Shown one piece after another: positions 9,673 to 18,090 of a stretch of DNA of 64,000 bases. The notes beneath the pieces were generated by a model. That model searched no databases. It worked only from the letters and a program-made list of their open reading frames with translations, and was not told the DNA's origin. Every line of letters starts with the position of its first letter. Position 1 is the stretch's first letter. Made by a program: the position numbers and the translations under genes. Source of the DNA: JAMXLO01 sp963776505 (GTDB lineage Bacteria; Pseudomonadota; Alphaproteobacteria; Acetobacterales; Acetobacteraceae); NCBI GenBank assembly GCA_963776505.1, contig CAVZNH010000084.1:62001-126000 (forward strand), read 5' to 3'.

Positions 9673-10566
9673 TTACCCTGTTACTCCTGCCCGCCGGATC
9701 GCCGTCGCGCGCGCGATCACGTTCTTCGCCCGCTGCACCACCGGGACGTCGATCATCGCGCCCTCGAACTGCACCGCTCCGAGGCCTTGCGCGAACGCGG
9801 CGTCGTAGGCCGCGACCATGCGTTCGGCACGTTCAACCTCCGCATCGGAGGGGGAGAATTCCTCGTTGAGCACCGGCACCTGCAACGGATGGATCGCACT
9901 GGCGCCGACGAAGCCGAAGCGCTTGGAGCGACGCACGATGGCACGGAACGCGTCCTGGTCGCGGAAGTCGGCGATCGAGCCGATGAAGCCGAACGGGAGG
10001 ATGCCCGCCGCGCGCGCGGCGAACAGCGTGTGCTGCTTGGGATAGAGCAGGCCTTCCGGATCGGGCAGCATGCCGACATCGGCGGTGAAGTCCTCGGTGC
10101 CGAGGCTGAGTGCGACGACGCGGGGATGGGATTTGGCGATTGCCTCGATGCGGAAGAAGCCGGCGGCGGTCTCCACCAGCACGACGAACTGGATCTTTCC
10201 GGGGGTCAGTCCGCGTTCGGTTTCGAGTTCCTCGACGATGTCGGCGACGGCGTGGACATGTTCCGGACTGTCCACCTTGGTGAGCATCAGCGCGGCGATG
10301 CCGGGGATCACTGCGGCTTCCAGATCGCGCACCAGCAGGCGCCACGGACGGTTGACCCGCACCAGCACGTCGCCGCCTTTGCGCGCGACCTGCGGGATGG
10401 CGTCTGCGATCAGCGTGCGGGCGTGGGCCTTCTGCGACGGTGCGACGGCGTCCTCGAGGTCGAGGATGATGCCGTCTGCGCCACGGTCGGCGCCGGTACG
10501 CACGAATTTCTCCGCGGTGACGGGCACGAAGAGGAGAGAGCGCCAGGAGGGCAGGTCGGTGCGCAT
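9673..10566 (-). CDS. HpcH/HpaI aldolase / citrate lyase beta-like (CitE-type) enzyme
   Basis: A 297-residue TIM-barrel enzyme of the CitE/malyl-CoA lyase superfamily. Visible motifs are RSLLFVPVTAEKF at the N-terminus, GADGIILDLEDAVAPSQK (metal-binding Asp/Glu), LVRVNRPW, LVETAAGFFRIEAIAK (second metal Glu) and SLGTEDFTAD. Start at ATG 10566; the longer frame upstream is not supported. Family members cleave or form CoA esters such as malyl-CoA, methylmalyl-CoA or citramalyl-CoA. With no citrate lyase alpha or gamma genes nearby, a stand-alone CoA-ester lyase is more likely than true citrate lyase. Confidence 0.85.
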   Translation of the reverse strand: MRTDLPSWRSLLFVPVTAEKFVRTGADRGADGIILDLEDAVAPSQKAHARTLIADAIPQVARKGGDVLVRVNRPWRLLVRDLEAAVIPGIAALMLTKVDSPEHVHAVADIVEELETERGLTPGKIQFVVLVETAAGFFRIEAIAKSHPRVVALSLGTEDFTADVGMLPDPEGLLYPKQHTLFAARAAGILPFGFIGSIADFRDQDAFRAIVRRSKRFGFVGASAIHPLQVPVLNEEFSPSDAEVERAERMVAAYDAAFAQGLGAVQFEGAMIDVPVVQRAKNVIARATAIRRAGVTG

Positions 10567-10580
10567 GGCATGGTGTCCCA

Positions 10581-10616
10581 GTGTCGTTGCGACGAGCGTA
10601 GCGGCGAAGCAATCTC
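10581..10616. repeat. Dispersed palindrome, upstream copy at GIY-YIG gene
   Basis: The segment gtgtcgttgcgacgag followed by cggcgaagcaatctc is a diverged copy of the repeat found at 12037-12203 and 17991-18077. It ends seven bases before the GIY-YIG start codon, in the orientation opposite to the first copy downstream of that gene. Confidence 0.6.
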
Positions 10617-10875
10617 GCGCCAATGAGGGACAGGTATTTCGTCCACATCCTGACCAACGAACGGCAAACGGTGCTGTACACGGGTGTGACAAACGATCTA
10701 CTGCGTCGCGTCGGCGAGCATCGGGCAAGGATCATCCCGGGCTTCATCAGCCGGTACAACGCGAGCAAGTTGGTTTACTTTGAGGAAATCAGCGACGTGA
10801 GGGCGGCGATCGCGCGCGAGAAGCAGATCAAGAGTGGTTCGCGGCGTCGGAAGGTGGCGCTGATCGACAGCATTA

Positions 10876-11983
10876 CTCAGCAGTCGGTAATATAGGCGAC
10901 ACTGGGTGCTTTGAAGAATGAGCGGACGAGTTGTGGCATGCGCTTGATCGCAGCCGAGCTGCGCCTCGATCTTGTCCAGTAGCTTTCGCCTCGCGCAGCG
11001 GAGCTCTGGCCACGCCGGTGCGCTTCACGTGGCTCCATACCAGCTCATCGGGGTTCAGCTCTGGGGCGTAGCCGGGGAGGAAGTGCAGCGTCAGCCTCCC
11101 ATCGGTCGATTCGACATAGTCCTTCACCAGCGCCGTCTTGTGTGCGGGAAGTCCGTCGACCACCAAATGCACCGGCTTCGAACGATGCCGCATCATCTTC
11201 CGTAGCAGGGCGACAAACAGCTCGGCATTAAGTCCGCCTTGATAGGTACAATACCAAAACGCACCCCGTGCATTCACCGCCGAGGCGGCGCTGATCGATT
11301 GCCGTTGACCAGGGCGCTCGACAACCGGTGTTTGTCCTTTCTTCCCCCAGGTCTTGCCGTGCACGGCGTCGGCGCGAAAACCCAACTCATCCCAGAAATA
11401 GACCTCGCCGCCTTCTGCTTTGGCCTGTCGGGCAATGGCTGGAAACGGCTCGCGTCGCCATGTCTCGATCGCTTCCGGATCGCGTTGATACGCCCGTTGC
11501 AGCGGCTTTTGCGGCGTAAGTCCGAGCTTGGCGAGCAACGCTCCCACCGCCGTAAAGCCGAGCCGAATGTCAAATTTACGCTCGATCAGGTCGGCCACCA
11601 CCGTTCGCGTCCACAGGCCGAAATCCAGGCCATACTGACGCGGGTCATTGCCATTGATCCAACGGAACACCTGCTGTTCCTGACGCGGCGTCAGACTGCG
11701 CGGCCGTCCCGGCGCCGGCCTGAGCATCGCAGCGCGCTCAGTCCGACGCCGGGCTTCGATGCCACCTTCCAGCCATTTGTAGATCGTCGTGCGACTGAAC
11801 CCGTAGGAGGCGATCACCGATGACTGGCGCTCTCCATCCCGCACCCGCTCGACCGCCATCAAACGAATGGTTTCTAGCGTCCGATGATCGAACCCACGCC
11901 CGTCTCGTTTCATGCCGCAAGCGTCGCACCAGCGGATGTGGCAAAGTACAATAGGAATGTCGTCTTAATTACCGACTGGTGAG
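10876..11983 (-). mobile_element. IS630-family insertion sequence with TA target duplication
   Basis: The element is 1108 bp. It is flanked on both sides by TA (10874-10875 and 11984-11985), the target-site duplication of the IS630/Tc1/mariner group. Terminal inverted repeats start CTCAGCAGTCGGTAAT on the left and CTCACCAGTCGGTAAT on the right (complement), with weaker similarity continuing to about 27 bp. It carries one transposase gene on the minus strand whose stop codon lies inside the left repeat. It inserted into a GIY-YIG gene whose frame is restored by precise removal. Confidence 0.93.
10877..11913 (-). CDS. IS630-family DDE transposase, C-terminus out of frame
   Basis: ATG at 11913. 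The N-terminal helix-turn-helix region (SVIASYGFSRTTIYKWLEGG) is followed by the winged-helix/linker and the DDE domain: YFWDELGFRAD, HLVVDGLPAHK and LPGYAPELNPDELVWSHVKR. The frame as given runs on to 10873 with a nonsense tail. The usual C-terminus is split over two other frames: LLDKIEAQL around 10975, then AAIKRMPQLVRSFFKAPS up to the TGA at 10877-10879. Two single-base changes near 10980 and 10960 therefore break it after the catalytic residues. It may be inactive, or the breaks may be sequence errors like others in this window. Confidence 0.88.
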
Positions 11984-12036
11984 TAATCCTGACTGGCGCG
12001 ATCTGTTTGGAGATTTGAGTTAGGGCCTCACCTGAC

Positions 12037-12203
12037 CGAGATTGCTTCGTCGCTGCGCTCCTCGCAATGACACGTGGCGCACTGTCATTGCGAGGAGCGC
12101 ACTGCTGTAGCAACCTGTCATTGCGAGAAGCGTAAGCGACGAAGCAATCCCCAGCATCACTTTGCCTGGAGATTGCCGCGTCGCTCTGCTCCTCGCAATG
12201 ACA
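12037..12203. repeat. Cluster of four dispersed-palindrome copies
   Basis: Four copies of one ~34 bp unit lie head-to-head and tail-to-tail. One copy ends CTCCTCGCAATGACA (12038-12072), one starts TGTCATTGCGAGGAGCG (12083 on), one runs TGTCATTGCGAGAAGCG to GACGAAGCAATC (12116-12149), and one runs GGAGATTGCCGCGTCG to CTCGCAATGACA (12168-12203). Together they can fold into long hairpins. The same unit recurs at 10581-10616 and 17991-18077. This stretch holds no gene. Confidence 0.8.
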
Positions 12204-12209
12204 GTGGCT

Positions 12210-13920
12210 CTAAGCCTGCTGCCCGCGCACCAGCCGGCCCGGCAATTCACCGGTAGGCTCGCCGTTGCGGTACGTCACGCACCCCGACACGATCGTGGCG
12301 TCGTAGCCGTGCACCTTCTGCATCAGCCGCTTCCCGCCCGCCGGCAGATCATGCACCACGTAGGGCTTGTCGCAGCCAAGCCGGTCCCAATCGATGACGT
12401 TGACATCGGCCTTCTTGCCCACCGCCAGCACGCCGCGATCGAACAGCCCGGCGGCATGCGCCGTATCCGACGTCACCCGGCGGATCAGCTCCGGCATCTC
12501 CCAACGCTTCATCGTCCGGCCCCAGTGCGTCAGCAGCCAGGTCTGATATCCGGCGTCGAGAATGAACGCGACGTGCGCGCCACCGTCGCCCAGGCCCATG
12601 AGCGTATTGCGATCCGCCAGCGTGGTCTCACTCACCGACAGATCGTAATCCGCGTAGTTGCCGAGCGGTGTATAGATGAACGCATTGCCGTCATCCTCCA
12701 GCAGCACGTCGTAGGCCACCTCCTGCGGCGTCCGCCCCTCGCGCATGGCGATCGCCTCGAGCGAATCTTCCCGCCGCGGCTGATAGTTCGGCGGATTGCC
12801 GAAGCGGAACATCTGGCCGAATGACAGCCGGTGGAACAGCGGGAATGTGCTGTCCTTCTTGGGATCCTCCGACAACATCTGCCGGCGGAACTCAGGATCG
12901 CGCATGCGCTGCACGCGCTCGGCCAGCGGCAGATGCGCGATCGACCTGTACGACGGGGTGCGCGGAGAACGGGTTCTGGCTTCCCTCGAGGCCGAGCAAC
13001 ACGCCAATCGCGCGCGGCGCCACGACCGGGCGGATCGGCACGCCGGCAGCGGCCGCCTCATCGGCATAACCGAGCAGCTCGCGCCACACGGTCGGCCGCG
13101 TATGGCGCTGCGTCAGCGTGAACACGCAAGGCCTGCCGCACGACTCCACGACGCGGCGGATCATGGCGAACTCGGCCTTCGGGTCAGGCGCCCATTCCGA
13201 CACGATCTCCAGGAAACCCGAACCTGCGTCGCGCATGCCCATCGCGATACCGGTCAGCTCGTCCTCCTGCGCGCGCAAGGTCGGCGTGGGATCGCCTTTC
13301 AGACTTTTGTGGCTCAGGCTGCGCGAGGTGGAGAAGCCGAACGCGCCGGCGCGCATCGCATCGGCGGCGATCTCGCGCATCTGGGCGATGTCGGCCTGAT
13401 TGGCGTTCTCCAGCGCGACGGCGCGCTCGCCCATGACGAAGACGCGCACCGCGGCGTGCGGCAGCAGCGCGCACAGATCGATGTCGCGGTTGCGCCGTTC
13501 CAACGCCGCCAGATACTCGGCGAACGATTCCCATTCCCACTTCAGGCCCTCGTGCATCACGGGTCCAGGGATATCCTCGACGCCTTCCATCAGTTCGACC
13601 AGCTTCTCGCGGTCGGCCGGCTTGCACGGCGCGAAGCCGACGCCGCAATTACCCATCACCGCGGTGGTGACACCATGCATCGACGACGGCGTCATCCGGC
13701 TGTCCCACACCGCCTGGCCGTCATAGTGCGTATGGATATCGACAAAACCCGGCGTGACCAGCCTGCCCTTGGCGTCGATCTCCTCGGCACCATTTTTCGC
13801 GAGCGTGCCGATGGCTGCGATGCGGTTGCCCTTGATACCGACATCGGCCTCGATCGGTGCGCGCCCGGTGCCGTCGACGACGGTGCCACCGCGGATGACC
13901 AGGTCGAATTCTGCTGCCAT
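12210..13920 (-). CDS. Amidohydrolase, N-acyl-D-amino-acid deacylase-like (COG3653), one frame break
   Basis: The ~570-residue product starts at ATG 13920 (MAAEFDLVIRGGTVVDGTG). It has the metal-dependent hydrolase hallmarks PGFVDIHTHYDGQ (HxH), VMGNCGVGFAPC typical of D-aminoacylases, FGFSTSRSLSHKS, and the C-terminal GDGGAHVAFILDAGY and ADVNVIDWDRLG. The frame breaks near 12957: four C residues stand where three would join NPFSAHP to SYRSIAHLPLAERV without loss. Relatives deacylate N-acyl-D-amino acids in the cytoplasm, but many close homologues are uncharacterised. A homopolymer miscount is the simplest explanation of the break. It is divergent from pepN. Confidence 0.85.
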
Positions 13921-14006
13921 TGGACTTATCTCCGTGGACTGGTCGAATATTGTGCTCCGACCTGCCGAAAGAGCAAGCTGCGCAGCAAAGCCTGAGGATC
14001 CAGCAT

Positions 14007-16640
14007 ATGATGCCGCTCGACGTGAGTTCCGCTCCGCCCCAGACCACCCCGCGTGAGACCCGGCTGGCCGACTATCGACCGCCCGCGTTCCTGGTCGAGA
14101 CCGTCGATCTCGCATTCGACCTCGATGAAGCAGCGACGCGCGTGCGCTCGCGACTGGTGGTGCGGCGCAACCCTGCCGCAGCGGCTGCGGATGCTCCGCT
14201 GTCGCTGGATGGCGAGGCGCTGACAATGGTGCGCATTGCGCTGAATGGCGAGGAACTCGGTGCCAACCGATACCACCTCGAAAACGGCAAACTGCTGGTT
14301 CCGGACATGCCGGATGCCGGCACGCTGGAGATCGAGACGCTCATTGCACCGAAGGACAATACGGAGCTCTCCGGCCTGTACACCTCGAACGGCAGCTTCT
14401 TCACCCAGTGCGAGGCCGAGGGCTTCCGTCGCATCACTTACTTTCCCGATCGACCCGACGTCATGGCACGCTTCACCACGACGATCACAGCCGACAAGTC
14501 GCGTGTGCCCGTCATGCTGTCGAACGGCAACCCTGGCAGCGTTGAGGATACAGGCAACGGCCGCCATCGCGTGACATGGACCGATCCGCATCCCAAACCT
14601 TGCTATCTGTTCGCTCTGGTCGCCGGTGATCTGATCGCGGTGAAGGATCACTTCATCACGCGATCCGGTCGTCGTGTCGAACTCGGCATCTGGGTGCGCC
14701 ATGGCGACGAGGATCGCTGCGCGCACGCGATGCGCTCGCTGAAGACGTCGATGAAGTGGGACGAGGACGTGTTCGGTCTCGAGTACGACCTTGACGTGTT
14801 CAACATCGCCGCGGTGTCCGACTTCAACATGGGCGCCATGGAGAACAAGGGGCTGAACGTCTTCAACACGAAATACGTGCTGGCGAAGCCGGAGACCGCA
14901 ACCGACAACGACTATCAGGGCATCGAGACGGTCATCGCCCACGAGTATTTCCACAACTGGACCGGCAACCGTGTCACCTGCCGCGACTGGTTCCAGCTTT
15001 CGCTCAAGGAAGGGCTGACGGTCTATCGCGACCAGGAGTTCTCGGCGGATCAGGGCAGCCGCGTGGTGAAGCGCATCGGGGACGTGCGGGCTTTGCGCGC
15101 GGCACAGTTCCGCGAGGATGCCGGCCCGTTGGCGCATCCGGTGCAGCCGGACAGCTATATCACGATCGATAATTTCTACACCGCGACGGTCTACAACAAG
15201 GGCGCCGAGGTGATCCGCATGATGGCGACCATCATCGGTCGTGAGGCATTCCGTCGCGGCATGGATCTGTACTTCCAGCGCCATGACAACCAGGCGGCAA
15301 CCATCGACGATTTCGCCCAGGCGATGCAGGACGCATCCGGCGTCGATCTCACGCGCTTCAAGCGCTGGTATCACCAGGCAGGCACGCCGGAGGTCACAGT
15401 TTCCGATGGCTATGATGGCGGTGCGCGTCGCTACACGCTGACACTGAAGCAGCGCACGTCCGCGACGCCGGGCCAGCCGGACAAGCAGCCCCTCGTGGTG
15501 CCGGTCGCGATGGGGCTGCTGGACAGCGCCGGCCACGAAATTGCCGAACGCACGCTGCTGTTCGGCGAGACGGAGCAAAGCTTCGCATTTGACGGTGTGC
15601 CCGAACGGCCCGTGCCGTCGCTGCTGCGCGGATTTTCCGCGCCGGTTAAGTTATCCGACGTGCCGGTTGCCCAACTGCAGTTCCTCGCCGCGCACGACAC
15701 CGACCCGTTCGTGCGCTGGGAATCGGGCCAGCAATATGCAACGCATCTGCTGCTGGCGATGGCGACTGCGTGGCGGCGCGGTGAAACACCGGTGATCGAT
15801 CAGGGACTGATCGACGCACTGACTGCCACATTGCGCGACGCCGACAAGGATCCTGCGTTCGCCGCCGAGGCGCTGACACTGCCCGGCGAAGCTTTCCTGG
15901 CAGATCAGATGGCAGTTGCGGATGTCGATGCAATCCATGCGGCGCGGGACAGCGCTCGGACTGCGGTCGGCCGCGCACTGAATGCCGCCCTGCGAGCCAC
16001 CTATGAGAGGCTGACCGACAGCGGTCCGTATCAGATCGACGGCACCTCGATCGGCCGGCGTGCGCTGCGCAACGCGTGCCTCGCGTACCTCGCGGCAGAC
16101 GGCAGCGCCGACGGCATCGCGCGAGCGAAGGTGCAGTTCGATGCGGGGCAGAACATGACCGACGTGCTGGCGGCTCTCGCAGTGCTGTCGGCGATCGACT
16201 GTCCCGAGCGGCGCGCGGCGCTCGACGCGTTCCATGCGCGATGGCATGGCGACGATTTGGTGCTCGACAAGTGGTTCGCCATTCAGGCCATGTCGTCGCT
16301 GCCTGATACGACAGATGCAGTACGTGCGTTGGCAAAGCACGCGGACTTCGATCTGCGAAACCCGAACCGCGTGCGCGCGCTGGTCGCCAGTTTTGCCTCC
16401 GGCAATCAGGTTCGGTTCCACGATTTCTCGGGCAGCGGCTATCGCTTCCTCGCCGACACCATCATCGCGTTGGATCCGATGAACAGCCAGGTTGCCGCGC
16501 GTCTGGTGCCGCCGCTTGGCCAGTGGCGCCGCGTGGAGCCCGCGCGGCAAACGCTAATGAAGCAGGAGCTGCAGCGGATCCTCGATGCGCCGGATCTCAG
16601 CAAGGGCACGTTCGAGATGGCGACACGCAGCATCGCCTAA
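14007..16640 (+). CDS. pepN: Aminopeptidase N (M1 family zinc metallopeptidase)
   Basis: An intact ~877-residue protein with the E. coli PepN architecture: an N-terminal beta domain, the exopeptidase motif GAMENKGLNVFN near residue 276, the zinc site HEYFHNWTGNR (HExxH) near 313 with the third ligand in LKEGLTVYRDQEFS, an Ig-like domain and a long C-terminal helical domain. The start was set at ATG 14007 (MMPLDVSS), preceded by TGAGGA; a frame extension back to 13920 uses TTG. The enzyme removes N-terminal residues from peptides in the cytoplasm. The end overlaps the convergent acyl-CoA dehydrogenase by four bases. Confidence 0.95.
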   Translation: MMPLDVSSAPPQTTPRETRLADYRPPAFLVETVDLAFDLDEAATRVRSRLVVRRNPAAAAADAPLSLDGEALTMVRIALNGEELGANRYHLENGKLLVPDMPDAGTLEIETLIAPKDNTELSGLYTSNGSFFTQCEAEGFRRITYFPDRPDVMARFTTTITADKSRVPVMLSNGNPGSVEDTGNGRHRVTWTDPHPKPCYLFALVAGDLIAVKDHFITRSGRRVELGIWVRHGDEDRCAHAMRSLKTSMKWDEDVFGLEYDLDVFNIAAVSDFNMGAMENKGLNVFNTKYVLAKPETATDNDYQGIETVIAHEYFHNWTGNRVTCRDWFQLSLKEGLTVYRDQEFSADQGSRVVKRIGDVRALRAAQFREDAGPLAHPVQPDSYITIDNFYTATVYNKGAEVIRMMATIIGREAFRRGMDLYFQRHDNQAATIDDFAQAMQDASGVDLTRFKRWYHQAGTPEVTVSDGYDGGARRYTLTLKQRTSATPGQPDKQPLVVPVAMGLLDSAGHEIAERTLLFGETEQSFAFDGVPERPVPSLLRGFSAPVKLSDVPVAQLQFLAAHDTDPFVRWESGQQYATHLLLAMATAWRRGETPVIDQGLIDALTATLRDADKDPAFAAEALTLPGEAFLADQMAVADVDAIHAARDSARTAVGRALNAALRATYERLTDSGPYQIDGTSIGRRALRNACLAYLAADGSADGIARAKVQFDAGQNMTDVLAALAVLSAIDCPERRAALDAFHARWHGDDLVLDKWFAIQAMSSLPDTTDAVRALAKHADFDLRNPNRVRALVASFASGNQVRFHDFSGSGYRFLADTIIALDPMNSQVAARLVPPLGQWRRVEPARQTLMKQELQRILDAPDLSKGTFEMATRSIA

Positions 16641-17560
16641 GCACGAGCGGTCGCGGCGATCAACTCGCTGCCAAGGCGTGCCTGACGTGCAGTCCGTGGG
16701 CCGCGCGCGACGGACAGCGAGACGTCGAGATCGGCGAATGTGCGCTCGATCGCCGCATCGCCGGCAGGGCCGAATGCATCGCGATGCGCACGCGCCTGCC
16801 GCAACATGTCTGTCGCCAGCACGCGCAGTCCGACGAGCGCGGCCGCGCGACGAGGCAGCTCTCCAGCGTCCAACGCGTCGACGACTGCTTCGGCTGTTTC
16901 CGCGAATACTGCGGTCAGCGCCGCCTGCCTGCCCAATGACAGCACCGCTTCGTCGCTTGCGCCGCGCTGTTGCGCAAGCCGCGACAGAACGAAGCGGAAT
17001 GCGCCCAACAGACCGAACGTGCCGACTGCATCCTCGACGTCGCGGAACGGCAACGCCATCGTCTCGTACGCGGTGCCGGGCGGGCCCAACATCGCGGAAC
17101 GCGAAACGCGGCAGCCATCCAGTCTTAGGCCGCAATGGCGCGACGGCGCGAGCGCCCGGTATTCCGCTGCTTCATTGATCGACAGACCAGGGGTGTCGCG
17201 CGGCACCAGGAAGGCGCTGTAGCGCTTACGGCCTTCCTCGACGCCGGTGACCGCAAACACAATGAACACTTCGGCCAGAGGCCCGTTGGTAACCCAGGCC
17301 TTCTCGCCGGAAATGCAATAACCGTCTCCATCTTCCTCGGCTCGGGTGGTCAGCAGCTTAGGATGCGCGCCGACGCGTGGCTCGGAAATCGCCACCGACG
17401 CCAGGCGCGACAGCCAGGCGGTACGCTGTTCCGCATTGCCGAAGCCCTCGATGAAGAAGCGCGCAATCACATGGCGCCCGGCCCACGCGCCGCCTTCGCC
17501 CAATAGGCCGGTGCGCTCGACAACGGCGGCTTCCTCGCGTGCAATGGCGACATAGGACAT
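16637..17560 (-). CDS. Acyl-CoA dehydrogenase-like protein (short N-terminus)
   Basis: Starting at ATG 17560 (MSYVAIAREE), the 307-residue product matches the middle and C-terminal domains of acyl-CoA dehydrogenases: ASVAISEPRVGAHPK (substrate/FAD loop), GDGYCISGEKAWVTNGPLAEVF, then a helical bundle. Only about 50 residues precede the middle domain instead of the usual ~110, and the catalytic base is not obvious. It may be a divergent or degenerate member. The start codon lies 18 bases from the divergent SnoaL-like gene, so both are driven from a very compact region. Confidence 0.7.
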   Translation of the reverse strand: MSYVAIAREEAAVVERTGLLGEGGAWAGRHVIARFFIEGFGNAEQRTAWLSRLASVAISEPRVGAHPKLLTTRAEEDGDGYCISGEKAWVTNGPLAEVFIVFAVTGVEEGRKRYSAFLVPRDTPGLSINEAAEYRALAPSRHCGLRLDGCRVSRSAMLGPPGTAYETMALPFRDVEDAVGTFGLLGAFRFVLSRLAQQRGASDEAVLSLGRQAALTAVFAETAEAVVDALDAGELPRRAAALVGLRVLATDMLRQARAHRDAFGPAGDAAIERTFADLDVSLSVARGPRTARQARLGSELIAATARA

Positions 17561-17578
17561 GGCAGGAGGAAACTTAGC

Positions 17579-17986
17579 ATGAGCGAACTCGCAGAGAAGG
17601 ATGCAATCCGCGAAGTCATGGCGGAATACTGCTTCCGGCTGGATAACGACCGCTTCGCCGACATGGCAGCTCTCTTCACCGAGGACGGCACATGGGACAC
17701 GGCGTTCGGCAAGGGCACCGGACGAGCGGAAGTTGAGGCACTGGTGCGCGGCATGCGCCAGTCGGCGAACCCCCGACCGCGGGCGATCCATCACGTCACC
17801 AATGTCGTGATCAAGGTGGAGGGGACCACGGCGAAGTGCTTCTCGAATTGGGTGACTGTGCAGAACAGCGCGCAGGGGCCGAAGATCGGCTCAGCCGGCA
17901 GCTACACGGATGACATGGTGAAGCAGGACGGGCGATGGCTGTTCCACTATCGCAAGATCGACCGGTTCATCCACGACAAGGCGTAA
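17579..17986 (+). CDS. SnoaL-like / NTF2-fold protein
   Basis: A 135-residue protein with the SnoaL_4 pattern: an N-terminal helix AIREVMAEYCFRLDNDRFADMAALFTEDGTWD, then GKGTGRAEVEALV, the strand IHHVTNVVIKVEG and a C-terminal YTDDMVKQDGRWLFHYRKIDRF. The cone-shaped fold serves as dehydratase, isomerase or ligand-binding domain in polyketide and aromatic catabolism; the substrate is unknown. AGGAGGA at 17564 precedes the ATG. It is divergent from the acyl-CoA dehydrogenase and near a Baeyer-Villiger monooxygenase, suggesting a ketone or steroid-like catabolic neighbourhood (inference). Confidence 0.8.
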   Translation: MSELAEKDAIREVMAEYCFRLDNDRFADMAALFTEDGTWDTAFGKGTGRAEVEALVRGMRQSANPRPRAIHHVTNVVIKVEGTTAKCFSNWVTVQNSAQGPKIGSAGSYTDDMVKQDGRWLFHYRKIDRFIHDKA

Positions 17987-17990
17987 GCGC

Positions 17991-18077
17991 TGTCATTGCG
18001 AGCGAAGCGAAGCAATCTCCATCGTCAGTGCGTACCTCGATGGAGATTGCTCTGTCGCCGCGCTCCTCGCAATGACA
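17991..18077. repeat. Inverted pair of dispersed palindromes between convergent genes
   Basis: TGTCATTGCGAGCGAAGCG... AGCAATCTCCATCG is followed, after a short loop, by CGATGGAGATTGCT...CTCCTCGCAATGACA, so the whole 87 bp can fold as one long hairpin. It fills the gap between the SnoaL-like gene and the convergent monooxygenase and could end transcription from both sides. The units are the same as at 10581 and 12037. Confidence 0.85.
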
Positions 18078-18090
18078 GGGTCGGGCGTCG

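Larger units (their letters stand above)
10623..12023 (+). pseudogene. GIY-YIG nuclease family gene, interrupted by IS630
   Basis: The 5' part (10623-10875) encodes a single-domain GIY-YIG nuclease: YFVHILTNER, LYTGVTNDLLRRVGEH (GIY-YIG-like core plus Arg), GFISRYNASKLVYFEE, AIAREKQIKSGSRRRKVALIDS. The 3' part (11986-12023) encodes NPDWRDLFGDLS and a stop. Joining the two at a single TA gives exactly 97 codons, including the stop. So a complete 96-residue gene was split by a precise IS insertion after codon 84. An interrupted product would read into the IS and end at 10895. Small proteins of this type resemble YhbQ; a structure-specific DNA nuclease activity is the family expectation. The gene is bracketed by inverted copies of a dispersed palindrome. 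Confidence 0.9.

Noticed and set aside
13926..15578. 550-codon minus-strand ORF
   Set aside because: Lies opposite pepN and has no recognisable motifs; the plus strand has a complete PepN.
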